In this document: positions 24,691 through 37,888 of the stretch, piece after piece
How positions within the stretch are numbered: the stretch's first letter is position 1
Layout: every line of letters begins with the position of its first letter
Assembly: GCA_037179515.1 (NCBI GenBank)
Contig: JAXCGZ010020808.1
Span: 115,001 to 179,000 of the forward strand
DNA: 64,000 nucleotides
Source: Halocaridina rubra
Lineage: Eukaryota; Arthropoda; Malacostraca; Decapoda; Atyidae
Reading direction: 5' to 3'
Position numbers and translations under genes: made by a program
Notes under the pieces: generated by a model
What the model was told of the DNA's origin: nothing
The model's input: the letters and a program-made list of their open reading frames with translations, nothing else
Databases searched by the model: none

Positions 24691-25569
24691 TCAAATGTAT
24701 AGGTGTGTATCAAATGTACTCTTGTAAATATTATAAATTATCTAACTATGAGTGAAGTCTTATATCTGATACTGTGTTATTAAGACTTGAAGACTGTGAG
24801 GAGATTAACTGTAGTATACTAGTCTTAAGGGAAGTATTTCTGATTTCTCACAAATTGAAATTAAAAAAAAAAGAGTTTCCACTCCAAGGAAGGCTTTGCA
24901 GCCTTTCAGAGGGATCACTCCAACAGTTGATCCTTGAGAATGTGTGGCTGGGGAATTACGACTGGAGCATGGGTCATGCGGGCTTTATGGCAGACCTTTA
25001 CCAACTTACCTTGTAGATGACCCAAGCAGGGTGGTGGATTATGTTTGTCATAAGTGTAACTATCATATGTTTGGAAGTACTTATAATTTACTAGAATTTA
25101 TATAATGAGTATTGTAATATAAAAGGTCTTCTTGTAGAATACACACACTCCTTGAATTACGAACATTCGACATACAAACATCTGGAGATACGAAAATGTG
25201 AAAAGTGCAGTGGTTATGCAGTCTATTATTATAATGTAGCAAGTTATGGATGGTTCTAACGTTTCAAGAAACATGCAAACTTAACTCATGTGTCTTTAGG
25301 ATAAGAAAACAAATGCATTATCTTTTAACACAACTTTATTATGTTAAGTACATGATGTAGAAATGTTTGTACACCCATTACTGTACTGTACATACAAAAT
25401 ATCAGCTCACATACAATTTAGGATGCAAACAGCCATTCAGAAAGTAAATTTTTCTTAAGTTTGGCATCGTATTTTATATGTTCATGATCTTGAAGTAGTC
25501 TTCTTCATTGTCTGATAGCTGGTCGTCAAGACTGCAAGATAATTAGCTGATCTATCTGTATGTGACTTC
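24691..25569. other. Unassigned, possible MITE D relic
   Basis: At 25142-25195 CACACTCCTTGAATTACGAA and CATTCGACATACAAAC look like a diverged family-D terminus. No gene is supported; an 80-codon frame at 24774 has no recognisable features. Confidence 0.35.
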
Positions 25570-25570
25570 T

Positions 25571-25740
25571 GGAGCCATGGTAGCTCAGTAGTTGGAGTGC
25601 TCGACTCAAAAAGTGACAAGCCCATGTTTGATCCCATTGTGGGGCATTAGGAATGGTGTCCTGCCAAAATTCCCCAACACTAACCTGCCTGTGTCCACTC
25701 CTATTCAAATGGAGAGTTACTAGTGACACAACAAACAGGA
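25571..25740 (+). mobile_element. SINE-A
   Basis: GGAGCCATGGTAGCTCAGTA, GTGCTCGACTCAAAAAGTG, GTTTGATCCCATTGTGGGGC, TGCCTGTGTCCACTCC, then the GTGACACAACAAAC end. Confidence 0.7.
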
Positions 25741-26032
25741 TATCAAGCCAAGCAAACTGTAGTTGACGTTTCTCTGAGAGTAGTTGTAATCTGTCCTCAC
25801 CTGTGAACATTTATCTTTTGCCTCACACGATGCTGAAGGCGAAGAATACATACATATTTTGGAATTGTCAGTAAACATATGAGTCACTCCATATTTTTTT
25901 TTCAACTGAGAACATCTAACTCATGTTAACTTGAACACATGAATATTGTTGTTTATTTTATTAAACAATAAAATTCAACATAATATAATGAGGCAATTAT
26001 CTCTGCTGAAGATTACTTTATTTTTCAGTTTG

Positions 26033-26196
26033 GGGCCACGGTAATTTAGTGGTCAGAGGGCTCGACTTGAGAAGTGACAGACCTTGAGCCCACCTTTGGG
26101 TGTTAAGAAGGACATCCAGCTTTAATTCCCCAGCTCCAACCTGTCTCTGTCTACCCCCATTTGCATGGGGATTAATATTGATACTTAAAAGGGTAA
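26033..26196 (+). mobile_element. SINE-A just upstream of NRAMP coding exon 1
   Basis: GGCCACGGTAATTTAGTGG, AGGGCTCGACTTGAGAAGTG, GACATCCAGCTTTAATTCCC, CAACCTGTCTCTGTCTACCC. Its AT-rich tail runs into the splice acceptor that ends at 26216. Confidence 0.7.
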
Positions 26197-26235
26197 AACA
26201 AACTTAATTTTTGCAGTTACCCTAAGGCCGTCACA

Positions 26236-26454
26236 ATGAGCACCAGCTTAGAAAACGAGGAGAGGGAAACCGAGGGTGCGGAGCCAAACGTCGTTCGTAG
26301 AAGCCCAGGAACGGGGTCATCATGGCCCACGACCCCACTCAGTGCCTCAAACAGCACGGTGACCTTTAATGAACAGAGTAGCTTAACAGCAAATGAGCAG
26401 CCTTTTGATACCTACTTTGCAGATGAGAAAATACAAATTCCTGAGTCTGAGAGT
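26236..26454 (+). CDS. NRAMP: NRAMP exon 1 (start codon, cytosolic N-terminus)
   Basis: Seventy-three codons from ATG. The peptide is polar and acidic (NEERETEGAEPN, PLSASNSTVTFNEQSS) and ends FDTYFADEKIQIPESES. This last stretch is the family's conserved pre-TM1 region (TYF-EKI-IPE). The acceptor TTTTTGCAG ends at 26216, leaving 19 nt of 5' UTR before the ATG. The donor is AGT/GTAAGA at 26455. The frame stays open for another 40 codons into the intron, but the phase-0 match with exon 2 and the conserved sequence there fix the donor. Promoter and upstream exon were not identified. Confidence 0.9.
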
Positions 26455-26741
26455 GTAAGAAGAGTTTATTTCTGTTTTATTGGCAGTGAATCTTTCTCTG
26501 AAATTATAGTGCTAGTCGGATCTTGTATGATGAATACCCTCCCGAAGACCATGTTAAGTTCAATAACCACTTAAATTGTTAAGTTAGGATAGATTAGAGC
26601 AGGTCAGGTGACTTTGCCTTGTAAAGATGAATAAGGTTACAGCCTCCTGGGGTTACTCTTCTCTATTAGATCCTGCAAGTCTTTGATTGAGAATTCTTGT
26701 ACCACATGACATGCAAGCATTAAACAACTGTTTGATTGTGT

Positions 26742-26962
26742 AGTCTTCCTTCAGTTACGGTTCTTTTTCTATGCCTACAGCTACACTGAATATTCTTGAA
26801 TATTCATCACACATCTTTTATCCCTTCACATCTGACAAGTCATTACACTCTCCATCTCTGTTTCTCTTTACTTTATGTATTCTTCGTGCCCAGGCCCGAT
26901 AAGGGCTGTTTTATTTTATAATTTTTTTGACCTGTACAGGTGTCACCATCATAAAAAAAAAA
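26742..26962 (+). mobile_element. Short element of Jockey-like LINE ends (copy 3), intron 1
   Basis: CTTCCTTCAGTTACGGTTCT and CCTACAGCTACACTGAATAT match the leader of the LINE at 37889. TTCGTGCCCAGGCCCGATAA and ACAGGTGTCACCATCAT match its 3' end, followed by A12. This is the clearest copy of the family. Confidence 0.75.
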
Positions 26963-27021
26963 AATGCATCAGTGTATATAACTTGTATATATTGTCACCT
27001 GCTAATTGTCTATTATTTGCA

Positions 27022-27182
27022 GTCTCGTAGTGGTTTGAACACTCGTCTCAGGAAGTGATGCATCTGCATTCAAGCCCACGGCAGGGCGTTAGAAAGGGCA
27101 TCCAACCATAATTTCTTAGTCTAACCTATATGTGTTCACTCCCATTCGAATGGGAATTGTAGTAACACATGAAAATGGTAGA
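27022..27182 (+). mobile_element. SINE-A, intron 1
   Basis: CAGTCTCGTAGTGGTTTGAA, CACTCGTCTCAGGAAGTGAT, GGGCATCCAACCATAATTTC, GTGTTCACTCCCATTCGAAT. Confidence 0.65.
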
Positions 27183-27669
27183 AAATTGTATTGTCACCTA
27201 ATTTTATTTTATCATCTCATAATGAATTTTCAGTAAGGGCAAGGGCATGTATGTATGCTATTCTTTATAAGAACAGAAAGAAAATATGTTTGTGTCCACC
27301 CTCTCTATGAGGATTATTAATTAAAACAACAGAATCATATTCTGTATAGCCTTTCTGATATGAAATATAATCCAACCAATCGCTTAACTGCCTCACAAGG
27401 TCTGTCAGTAGAGGTTAGCTTTGTAGTGGGCAGAAAACAGTTCCGTTCCTTTATGCCTTGTGTGTCAGACGACAAAAAAGAATTAGGAAAACGGAGGCCT
27501 AGGAATGTTTCCTTCCTTTGTTTTTTTTCACAGCACCTGAAGCTAGGGAAATAAGGCCCAGCCATTCCCAGTTCCCTTGTTTTTATTCTCCATGGAGCAA
27601 ATGGGCTTAGCCCCAACCAGGTGTGTGTCTGCCCCCATTCATGGGGAATGCATGATACAAGATAAATAG

Positions 27670-27832
27670 GGGACCGTGGTAGTGTAATGGTTAGAACACT
27701 TGGCTCAGAAAGTGACATGGTGGTTGTTAGAGACCATTGGGGGTCATTAGGAATGGTATTCAGCCTTATATCCCAAGCTCCAGCCTATCTGTGTGTGCCC
27801 CCATTTGAATGGGATTACAGGTGACAAAATAA
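27670..27832 (+). mobile_element. SINE-A, intron 1 near exon 2
   Basis: GGACCGTGGTAGTGTAATGG, TTAGAACACTTGGCTCAG, TAGAGACCATTGGGGGTCAT, then A-rich tail. It ends about 75 bp before exon 2. Confidence 0.7.
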
Positions 27833-27906
27833 AAAAAAAAAATACAATTAAGCTACTTTCTGTTATAGACTTTTGAGATTGACCATGTTCCATTTTACCC
27901 CTACAG

Positions 27907-28029
27907 AAAATATTTAGCTTCCGGAAATTTTGGGCTTTTACGGGTCCAGGATTTCTCATGAGCATTGCCTATTTAGACCCGGGTAACATCGAATCGGATC
28001 TTCAATCGGGAACTGTAGCGAATTACCAG
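27907..28029 (+). CDS. NRAMP: NRAMP exon 2 (TM1, DPGN motif)
   Basis: Forty-one codons, phase 0 at both ends: [41 protein letters not shown]. This is TM1 with its unwound DPGN segment at residues 97-100, whose Asp and Asn coordinate the metal ion in characterised SLC11 proteins. The acceptor is CCCCTACAG and the donor CAG/GTGAGT. All key residues are present. Confidence 0.96.
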
Positions 28030-28460
28030 GTGAGTTGTCAGTTATCAGTATTTCCCTTGGAAAAAATAGATCATTGTACATGTGTACAAGCTAAAGAAAG
28101 TCTCTTCACTATAATCAATATTATTATTGTAAAGAAAATCCCAAAGTAGATTAGATGTATATTGACTTTGACCACTTTCAAGCTTTCAATTAGTAAATAA
28201 AATCATCATCCAAATGTAAATATCCTATGTTATGAAGTTCTTTCCTTCCCAAGACGTGACCTATGCAATGGACAGTGTACTGACATCTGGAAATTGTTTT
28301 TCACGAACAGCAAATGCTTCATAATGTGTAAATAAAGATATTACACCTCTGCACTGCTGTGCAATTTTTTCCTCCATCAATGAAGTCGTCACTTGCTTTC
28401 AAGTCTTATTATTGGTGTTATTGATATTCATATACTAAATATCACTTTTCCCCCTTGCAG

Positions 28461-28687
28461 CTCCTTTGGATACTAATGTGGGCTACTGTGCTTGGTCTTG
28501 TGATGCAAAGACTCTCGGCTCGACTGGGCGTAGTTACGGGTCTTCATTTAGCTGAAGTTTGTTATAGACAGTACCCCCGTGTGCCTCGGCTCTTGCTATG
28601 GATAATGGTGGAAATTGCCATTATTGGATCAGACATGCAAGAGGTTATTGGAACTTCAATCGCTCTCTATTTGTTATCCAACAAAGC
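28461..28687 (+). CDS. NRAMP: NRAMP exon 3 (TM2-TM3)
   Basis: Residues 115-190 (last codon split after GC). The first hydrophobic segment [20 protein letters not shown] is TM2. The loop [17 protein letters not shown] leads to TM3, [20 protein letters not shown]. The [12 protein letters not shown] sequence is strongly conserved in metazoan NRAMPs. The acceptor is TTTTCCCCCTTGCAG and the donor GC/GTATGT. Confidence 0.96.
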
Positions 28688-29239
28688 GTATGTATAGAGA
28701 TAGTTTGTGTAATAACCATTGTTGTTGTTGTTACCTAAACTGCCTGGTCGAACAGCCCTGAGTCAGTAAGGAAGGTCATTATTGATCCTGGGCTTTCCCC
28801 CCAGAGCTCGCAGGTGGTGTATGAAGTGTTTGTTATGCATGTGGTTGTGCAGTGCAGTCTTCTATAATGTTTCCTGGGATGCTTTTATATCCAATACCCA
28901 ATTTAAGTTATCAAAATCTTTGTTTACAAGTTACATGTTTATGTAACCAGTACTTTATAATTTTGTTTATGTGAATATAAATACCTGTATTCAGATTCTA
29001 AGCTACAGTGAAAATATATTGATAAGTTCCCAGTTTTTTAATGAAAGCCACCCAGTTTAAGTTCACAGAATTTTTACATGAATATGTTTGTTACATAATT
29101 AATCAATGCATGAGTTAATGGTATAAATAAATGGATATTGAACTTTTTATTTCTTATTAACATACAGTTTTGCAGACGTCAATCTTATTGATGTATGCTG
29201 CCTTACTTCCATTTACATGTACTGTATATACAATCTTTA
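28688..29239. other. Intron 3, mostly unassigned
   Basis: A segment at 28720-28860 (TACCTAAACTGCCTGGTCGA, GGGCTTTCCCCCCAGAGCTC) may be a fragment of an interspersed repeat, but no second copy is in the window. No gene is seen. Confidence 0.35.
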
Positions 29240-29398
29240 TTCAAAATCCATAATCCTCCATATAAAGGTAGGAAGGTAGCTGAGACAGAGGAGGTAATTG
29301 TCAGTCTCCTTGCTCTGCCCCATTTAATCGACTTTTATGACATGCAGGGGAACATGGAGGAGGTGTTCTTGCCCCCCCTCAGGGGGAATATGTGTAAC
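29240..29398 (+). repeat. Interspersed repeat RB (copy 3), intron 3
   Basis: AATCCATAATCCTCCATATA, TGAGACAGAGGAGG, TCTCCTTGCTCTGCCCCATT, CGACTTTTATGACATGCAGG, CTTGCCCCCCCTCAG. It ends about 45 bp upstream of exon 4. Confidence 0.65.
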
Positions 29399-29441
29399 TA
29401 TTAGAGTAAAACCTTACTAGCATCCCCTTATTGCTTTGCAG

Positions 29442-29736
29442 AATTCCACTGTGGGGTGGCGTCCTCATCACTATCGCCGACACATTCACTTTCCTCGCCC
29501 TCGATCGATACGGCCTTAGAAAACTGGAGGCTTTCTTTGGCTTTCTCATCGCCGTCATGGCGGTTACCTTTGGCTATGAGTATGGCGTGACTAAGCCCGA
29601 TCAGTATAAAGTAATTCAAGGCCTGTTCATTCCTCGCTGCGTTAATTGCGATAACGCCGCTCTGCTACAAGCCATAGGAATTATTGGAGCGGTCATCATG
29701 CCCCACAATCTCTATTTACACTCGGCATTGGTAAAG
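29442..29736 (+). CDS. NRAMP: NRAMP exon 4 (TM4-TM6, MPH motif)
   Basis: Starts with the third base of the split Ala codon, then [19 protein letters not shown] (TM4), [19 protein letters not shown] (TM5, followed by YEY), a hydrophilic loop [20 protein letters not shown], and TM6 [18 protein letters not shown]. Met276-Pro-His278 in TM6 is the second half of the metal-binding site; Met gives selectivity for transition metals over Ca/Mg in characterised homologues. The acceptor is ATTGCTTTGCAG and the donor AAG/GTATGT. No odd features. Confidence 0.96.
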
Positions 29737-29753
29737 GTATGTTGAGTCGTATA

Positions 29754-32441
29754 CAAGGGGTCCTCGTTTAATGTCATGGTTCTGTTCCTGACAGCTGAGT
29801 TAAGCCGAATTTTGATGTAAGTTGGAATACACCTGAATTTGAACCTAGGTCCCCCAACCTATGTTAAAAATAAATAATTTAAAACATTGGAAAACAATAT
29901 GTGTTCTTAATATATGATAAAAAATACTATAACTAAATGTAATAGTATTGCTTACCTTGAAAATGTATCAGCAGTGAATTTACACTACAGTACAGTGCAT
30001 TATAGCTTTGCTTCACTCATGTGGTTGGCTTTCACACTGGAAGGGGCATTGCAAGGGAGGGAGAGACTGGCTTATTGGGAGGTGGAAGCTGGAGAGGCAG
30101 GTGCTAAGGAGACTGGAGCAGATGAGTCTGGAGAGGCAAAAGAATATAATGGAGGTACTGGGGCAAGTGAGTCTATAGAAGAAGAGGATAAAGGATCTGC
30201 TGCTGGGAGCTCTACCTTTATGAAGAATTGATCGAGGTGTCTGGAAGGATGCCCTCTTTTTCTCCTTGTATATTTCCTTGAAACACTGCAGGGCATCATT
30301 GCTCCCTCTCTCGACCTTACCGTATCTGACAACATTGGGGTCCTGAGCCTCAAGCTTTGCTCAGAATTCCTCTACCAAGGCACACAATTCTTCCAATTCC
30401 TTGGCTGTGAATCATTTGGGCTCTGGGCTTGGTAATTCTTCCTCCTCTTTAATCATTTGCTTTTCCAATTGAATGAGGTCCTCAGTAGATAGCTCCTCAC
30501 CATGAGATTCCAGAAGCTCTTTTACATCATCACCCTCCAACTTGAGCTCCTTAATCATAACAACTATGTTCTTGGTTACAGCCTCTACTGTCTCCTCAAA
30601 GCTTTGGAAGTTATTCACAAATAGGGGCATGCTTCTTTCCATACCCCATTCAAATTGGTTTGCGTTACCTCTTCCTAAGCATCACCAATATGCTTCACAG
30701 AATGAAGAAAATTGTACAACTTTCATAAGTCCTTGAGAGTCAGGTTCTTGTCCTTCTCAGTTGCCTGAAAGCCATAGCAATTGTTCTTCGGAGATAGTAG
30801 GCTTTAAAAGAGGCATTGGCCCCCTGATCCATTGGGTGTAACAGGGAAGTGGTATTAGGTGGAACATAAACCACCTTTACATCAAGATGAAAGTCATCCA
30901 AATGGACAATGTGACCAGGGGGCATTGTCCAGGATTAGCACCATCCTAAAGGGCAGACCCTTGGATGTGCAGTACCTCTCTGCTTCTGGGATAAAATGGT
31001 TGCTGAACCAGTCCTCAAATATTTGAAGGGTTATCCAATCTTTCTTGTGTGACTTTTAGATGACTGGCACATGACCCTTCCAAACACCCTTGAGCGCTCA
31101 TGGATTTTCTGCCAATTAAACCAACAGGGCTTCAGCTTACAGTCTCCAGCAGCATTAGACCCCAAAAGCAAAGTCAGTCTCTCCTTGCTGACTTTATGGC
31201 CTAGTTCTGTCTGCTACTCCTTGGCGATGTACGTACGACTAGGCATACGTTTCCAGAATAAGCCAATCTAATCCACATTGAATACTTGTTGGGAACAATA
31301 GCCCCCCTTCCTTATTAACTCAGCTAAAGCAATAGGAAACATTTTTGCTGCTTCCTCGTCACCAGCAGCAGCTTCCCCTTGCACTCTTATATTATGCAAA
31401 TTAGCATGAGTGTTAAAACGATTAAACCACCTTCTACTAGCAACAAACTCCCCACCTGCACTGCCTTCCCCCTTTTCTCTTTTCAAGTCTTCGAACAATA
31501 TTTTAGTCTTCTCCTGTACAAGCATGAGGCTTATTGGGATGTGCCGTCAATTTTGGTCTTCAATGCAAAGCACTGGCAATCTTTCCATCTCGATCATAAG
31601 GCAACTACTCTGCCTCATGATCACAGTGGACATCATAGGAATTGAACCTTTCACATGGTCATGGATGTGATCTTTGTCATTGATGATCGTGGCCTCTATC
31701 ATACGAGCTAATCCGAGATTGTGGCCAATGATCGTAGAAGATTTTCCCTTTTCAGCACAGTTTACCACTTCAATATTGATTTCCATGGTGATGGCTTTTC
31801 TTTTCTTAATCGCATTACCAGCAGAACTATTACTAACACGCTTGGGAGACATAGTAATGTCAGTAACGAGTGAGCAGACAAAAACACTAGGTACAATGTG
31901 GCAGGTGGGAATAAACTGAGCTTTGGTTCTTCTTCCTCTTCTAATCCCACATGACACTGTATTCTTACACCACACTCAACAAACTATTTTGAATGAAATT
32001 GTATTTATGACAATGTGTTTGTTATTTTTTATTTAAATTCAATATAATACTTCAGTATAACCAAATATATTAAAAATAATTAAGCAAAGCCATTAACTTG
32101 ATAAATACGAATACAGCTGTGTTGCTAGCTGTGTATTCGTGTGTATTACAAATATAATCGTATTTACAGCTATGTGTTTTTTTTTTAATTTAATATAATC
32201 CTTCAAAATAACCAACTATATAAATAAATAAAACCATTAACTTGATAAATTTGAATACAGCTGTGCTGCTAGTTGTGTATTCGTCCGTCTTGCTCACAAA
32301 CTGTTGAGTGCGTGAGGTTTGAATTTACCGCACAAGCCAGGTAGGTCGAAAAATTTATTTATTAATATATTAATTATTTATTGGCCTCCAATGTAACTGT
32401 GAAACAACGTAACTCGGAAAATGTTAGATGAGGACCTACTG
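29754..32441 (-). mobile_element. Tigger/pogo-like DNA transposon, family A (intron 4)
   Basis: Terminal inverted repeats are CAAGGGGTCCTCGTTTAATG at the left and, on the minus strand, CAGTAGGTCCTCATCTAACA at the right, each next to TA. Between them lies a decayed minus-strand transposase. TA target duplication with CAG ends is typical of Tigger elements. Confidence 0.85.
30072..31850 (-). pseudogene. Tigger family A transposase relic
   Basis: The minus strand starts MSPKRVSNSSAGNAIKKRK (HTH leader). It continues through a CENP-B-type DNA-binding region (GEFVASRRWFNRFNTHANL, RVQGEAAAGDEEAAKMFPIA). The catalytic DDE_1 domain has VFNVD near 31270 (first Asp), a frame-shifted ILDNAP near 30930 (second Asp) and YVPPNTTSLLHPMDQGA (third Asp). 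A Glu-rich C-terminus follows (GDDVKELLESHGEELSTED). Several stops and frame changes break it. The family cuts and pastes at TA sites; this copy is dead. Confidence 0.85.
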
Positions 32442-32464
32442 TAATTTAAATTTTATTTTGCAAG

Positions 32465-32518
32465 TGTGAACCTGGCTTGGCAAAGAAATTTGCCCTCATT
32501 GGGCCTGGGCACCAAAAA
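32465..32518 (-). mobile_element. 3'-end fragment of Jockey-like LINE family
   Basis: CCTGGCTTGGCAAAGAAATT and TGCCCTCATTGGGCCTGGGC are the reverse complement of the LINE terminus seen at 21160-21210. Confidence 0.45.
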
Positions 32519-32557
32519 AATAATTTAGGAATTAGATTATTATTACTCCTCAAGGGG

Positions 32558-32728
32558 GACCATGGTAGTTCAGTGGTAAGAATGCTCTACTCAGGAAGTG
32601 ACAAATCCATGTTCAAGCTCACCATGGGGTGTTAGGAAGGTCATACAGCCAAAATTTCTCAGCTCCAACGTGTTTGCGTTCACTTCCGTTTCACTGAAAA
32701 TCTATAGTGACACAAAGTGGCAAACAAC
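32558..32728 (+). mobile_element. SINE-A, intron 4
   Basis: GACCATGGTAGTTCAGTGGT, TGCTCTACTCAGGAAGTGAC, GTTCAAGCTCACCATGGGGT, CAACGTGTTTGCGTTCAC. Confidence 0.7.
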
Positions 32729-32984
32729 AACAATAAAGGGCACTGGGGTAGCATAGTGTCTCTTGATATTTCAGGAGTTGAAGTTTACAATATATTCCTC
32801 TTAACTTATATTTCCTGCACATCTCCTCATTTTTCTTTTCAAAGTTTTTTGTATCATTGTTGTTTCCATTATTGAACATGTTGATGCCTCCTTCCAGGAT
32901 CCATAGTATGAATCTAACCATACATTGTCTTTCCTAAAGGGCACACTGAGAATAAAGAAAACTTCCATATTTCCTCTTCTTTCA

Positions 32985-33335
32985 CTACTCCTATTCCTGC
33001 ATCTATGAAGAGTCGGGGTTCCTGACTAGTCTCTTCTATAACCCTGGGTTTTGCATCGTCCTTTTCTACATTAAATCCTCATGCACTCAATTCATCCACC
33101 TTTGTTTTGGCCTTCCTCTTGTCTTATTTCCCTCACCTTCCATCCTCATCATCCTCTTGTCCACATAGTCAGTGTGTCTCCTTCCATCCATGTTCACTTT
33201 GGCATTCTTCTTTCCCTCGCTTTCTGTCCCCATCACAATCTTGCCCACATATCATTGTCTTTTCTCTTTATATGTCCATACCACTGCAGGCTCCTTTATT
33301 GTACTTCCTTTGAAATTTCCGTCACCTTACTTTAA
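32985..33335 (-). pseudogene. LINE C-terminal fragment (RTE/L1-like lineage), intron 4
   Basis: The minus strand reads GRRHTDYVDKRMMRMEGEGN, KTRGRPKQRWMN, VHEDL and, after frame changes, RLVRNPDSS. The pattern R-G-R-P-K-x-R-W followed by a D-L/M motif is the C-terminal tail of RT-only LINEs such as the copy at 13600. Only the last 120 codons are present. Confidence 0.6.
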
Positions 33336-33430
33336 ATTGTTCTTACAATCCATGTTTATCCCTGATATGTAAATAGTCCCTCCCTATTCTCATATAACTA
33401 ACCAGTTATTTCTTATTCCCCACAATTTAG

Positions 33431-33589
33431 TCTCGAGATGTTGACAGAAAGAAAAAAGAAGCTGTTAGTGAAGCCAACAAATATTTCTTCATTGAAGCAA
33501 CGGTAGCTCTCTTTGTCTCATTCATCATCAATGTTTTTGTAGTATCGGTCTTTGCATCTGGGCTCTATCATGTCACCAACCAGGAAGTG
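33431..33589 (+). CDS. NRAMP: NRAMP exon 5 (loop and TM7)
   Basis: Fifty-three codons in phase 0: [20 protein letters not shown], then TM7 [20 protein letters not shown] and the exit [13 protein letters not shown]. The SR-VDR-KK--V-EAN-YF pattern after TM6 is conserved in animal NRAMPs. The acceptor is CCCCACAATTTAG, a weaker tract, and the donor GTG/GTAAGT. Confidence 0.95.
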
Positions 33590-33817
33590 GTAAGTAATGC
33601 TTAATATTAACAGTTTTCACCTACAAGCTACATTATCCCTCCACAAGTCTTCTCTGATCTCTCAGTTCTCATGATTGTGAAACCCTTAGGAAAACTGTAC
33701 AAGTAATACTGAATGTTTCTTTACTTTGTCTCTATAATTACAACTGCTTAATTAAATTTCTGCATATTTCACCATGGAAAAAGCATTATTGTTCTAAAAT
33801 TGTTCTCATGTTTGCAG

Positions 33818-33865
33818 CGTAACAACTGTATCTCGCAAAACAACACCCATGGAGACATATTTCCT
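33818..33865 (+). CDS. NRAMP: NRAMP exon 6 (16-codon microexon, TM7-TM8 loop)
   Basis: [16 protein letters not shown], phase 0 at both ends. It encodes part of the large outward-facing loop between TM7 and TM8. N-N-T forms an N-glycosylation sequon, and this loop is glycosylated in mammalian NRAMPs. The acceptor is TGTTTGCAG and the donor CCT/GTAAGT. Loop sequence is poorly conserved between phyla, so support comes from splice sites, phase and position rather than from homology. Confidence 0.85.
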
Positions 33866-33903
33866 GTAAGTAGTAATTATATAATATATATCCATCCATC
33901 CAT

Positions 33904-34042
<139 letters not shown>

Positions 34043-34150
34043 GACCAGCTTAGGTCACGAAATTAATAAGTACTTTATATATATATATTTTCGTTGTTTT
34101 ATTTAATGGGCTTTTCCTTCCAGTTTAGACTGTATGTTAACAGTTCAGTG

Positions 34151-35949
<1,799 letters not shown>

Positions 35950-37709
35950 TATATTAATGAAGAAAAGGTCACAGTTAATACAAAGAGTTAAAAAAGTTAT
36001 TGTGGGTGTGGATAAATGAAAAACAGCTGGTTGAGATAGTATTAGCGAGGCCATAATATGCGCTAAGGCTTTGCAAATCCACCAAGTTTTAGTAGTGAAC
36101 TCTCTGCGTTCTAGTGGTGCCAAAGTTGACGAATTTAGAGCCAGCAGAAGCTGGTTTGAACACTTTCGTCGACGATATGGGATTCATAGCATCATTAGAC
36201 ATGGAGAGGCGGCTATTTCCGACCAAAACTGCTAATTCTTACGTGAATAAATTCGCTAAATATATCGAGAGTGAAGGTTATAACCCGCAAAAGTTTTTAA
36301 CTGTGATGAAACCAGACTCTTTTGGAAGAAAATGCCCAAAAGAACCTATATAAACCAAGAGGATAAATCACTGCCTGGCCACAAACCAATGATAGACAGG
36401 CTTACACTTTTATCGTGTGCTAGTGCTAGTGGTTACAGTAATATCAAGCCTCTTATAGTTTACCACTCAGAAAATCCTCATGTTTTTAAGCATAATAACA
36501 TGTTGAAGGTTAGCCTTCGAGTAATATGGAGGTCAAATCAAAAGGTTTGGGTCATTCAGATTTTGTTTTTAGAAGTGGTTGATTGAAGTATTTGTGCCAG
36601 CAGTGAAGAATCATCTTTAGGAAAATTATTTGCATCTTAAGTGTTTCCTCACAATGGATAATGCTCCTGCTCATCCTCCAGGTGTGGAAGATCTTGCTAT
36701 ACAGTATAATATTATTAAAGTCAAATTTCTGCCTCCTAATACCACTCCTCTCCTCCAGCCCATGAACCACAGCTTGTAATTTCTAATTTTAAAATGTTGT
36801 ATACGAAGGGTCTTTTTGCCAGGTGTTTCCAGGTCGCCAATGATACGGATTTGACCCTTCATGATTTCTGGTAAGACCACTTTAGTATCCTCCACTGCAT
36901 TGGGCTCATTGAGAAAGCGTGGAAGGGCGTCTCATATTGCACGTTGGACTCCGCCTGGAGGAACTTTGGCCAGGTTGTGTGACTTATAGAGACTTCGATG
37001 GCTTCAAGCAGGAGTTAGCTATCAAAATTGTGGCCACGGGTTAAAGTTTTGACTTGGAGGAGGAGCTGGTGGAGGACCACAGTGAAGAACTTACCACCAA
37101 TGAATTGAGTTGCAACGTTAACAGGTGAAGATTCTCCAAGAGGAGCAGTCAGCGGAGGAGGGGGATGAGAAGGTAAAGGTGTCCAGTGAAGAATAAAAGG
37201 AATTTTTAGTAAGTGGAATGATGTGGGCAGTAGAGTAGTGATCATGGTAAATGACAGTTCGATGAATATTTTTAGAAAAATGTTTCAAGAAAGAAAGAGA
37301 CAGAAAGAGAAAACACCAGAGATACAGCCTGTAACGTTTTTATGGAATGGGACTCTCCTTCCAAAAATTAGTCCCCCTTCTCCTCTTCCTCCACCACCAT
37401 CCATGTATGCCAGCAACAATCGTCCACAAAGGTAAATAGAGTGCTCTGCCATGTTTTATTTTATTAGAGTAGAATTCCATTCTATTATTAATGTAATTTT
37501 CCTTTTACAGATAATATGCATATAACCTGTATTATATTTCATGTTTATACTGACTAGAAAAATTTTAAAGTGAATATTTATTGTGACTAGGAACGGATTA
37601 ATTTAATTTATTTGCTTTTCAATGGGAAAAATAAATTCAACCCCCGAACAAACCATCCCATGAACAGGTTTTGGGAACGGATTAAATTTGTGAGCTGGGG
37701 TCACCACTG
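35950..37709 (+). pseudogene. Tigger family B transposase relic (intron 6)
   Basis: In several + frames: GAKVDEFRASRSWFEHFRRR and YGIHSIIRHGEAA (CENP-B-type domain), VFNCDETRLFWKKM (first Asp), DKSLPGHKPMIDRLTLLSCA, FLTMDNAPAHPPGVEDLAI (second Asp), KVKFLPPNTTPLLQPMN (third region; the usual Asp reads Asn), then ARCFQVANDTDLTLHDFW. The right terminus GAGCTGGGGTCACCACTG at 37709 is the family B inverted repeat. The 5' end is cut by the family C element at 35949; a diverged left terminus may survive at 34039 (GGTGACC, CACGAA). It is the + strand relative of the copy at 58311. Confidence 0.85.
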
Positions 37710-37717
37710 TATATATT

Positions 37718-37804
<87 letters not shown>
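37710..37804. repeat. (TA)n microsatellite
   Basis: TA array that begins directly after the Tigger B terminus. Confidence 0.95.
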
Positions 37805-37806
<2 letters not shown>

Positions 37807-37888
37807 ATGGCACCAGCTGCCCGTTGAAAGACTACGACTGAAGGTATTAGGATGCAACTAGGACTGGTCCAGACAGTTCCAGGTTGAA

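Noticed and set aside
24774..25016. 80-codon + strand frame
   Set aside because: No domain, no splice logic linking it to NRAMP, no similarity to other sequences here. Likely chance.
26455..26574. Extension of NRAMP exon 1 into the following 40 codons
   Set aside because: The downstream peptide (VRRVYFCFIGSES) does not match the family, whereas using the GTAAGA donor at 26455 joins in phase to exon 2 and gives the conserved sequence.
30072..30353. Independent Ser/Ala/Pro-rich minus-strand protein
   Set aside because: It is the low-complexity C-terminal tail region of the Tigger family A copy, not a separate gene.
33081..33372. Three overlapping + strand frames rich in Ser/Leu/Pro
   Set aside because: Antisense shadow of a minus-strand LINE C-terminal fragment.
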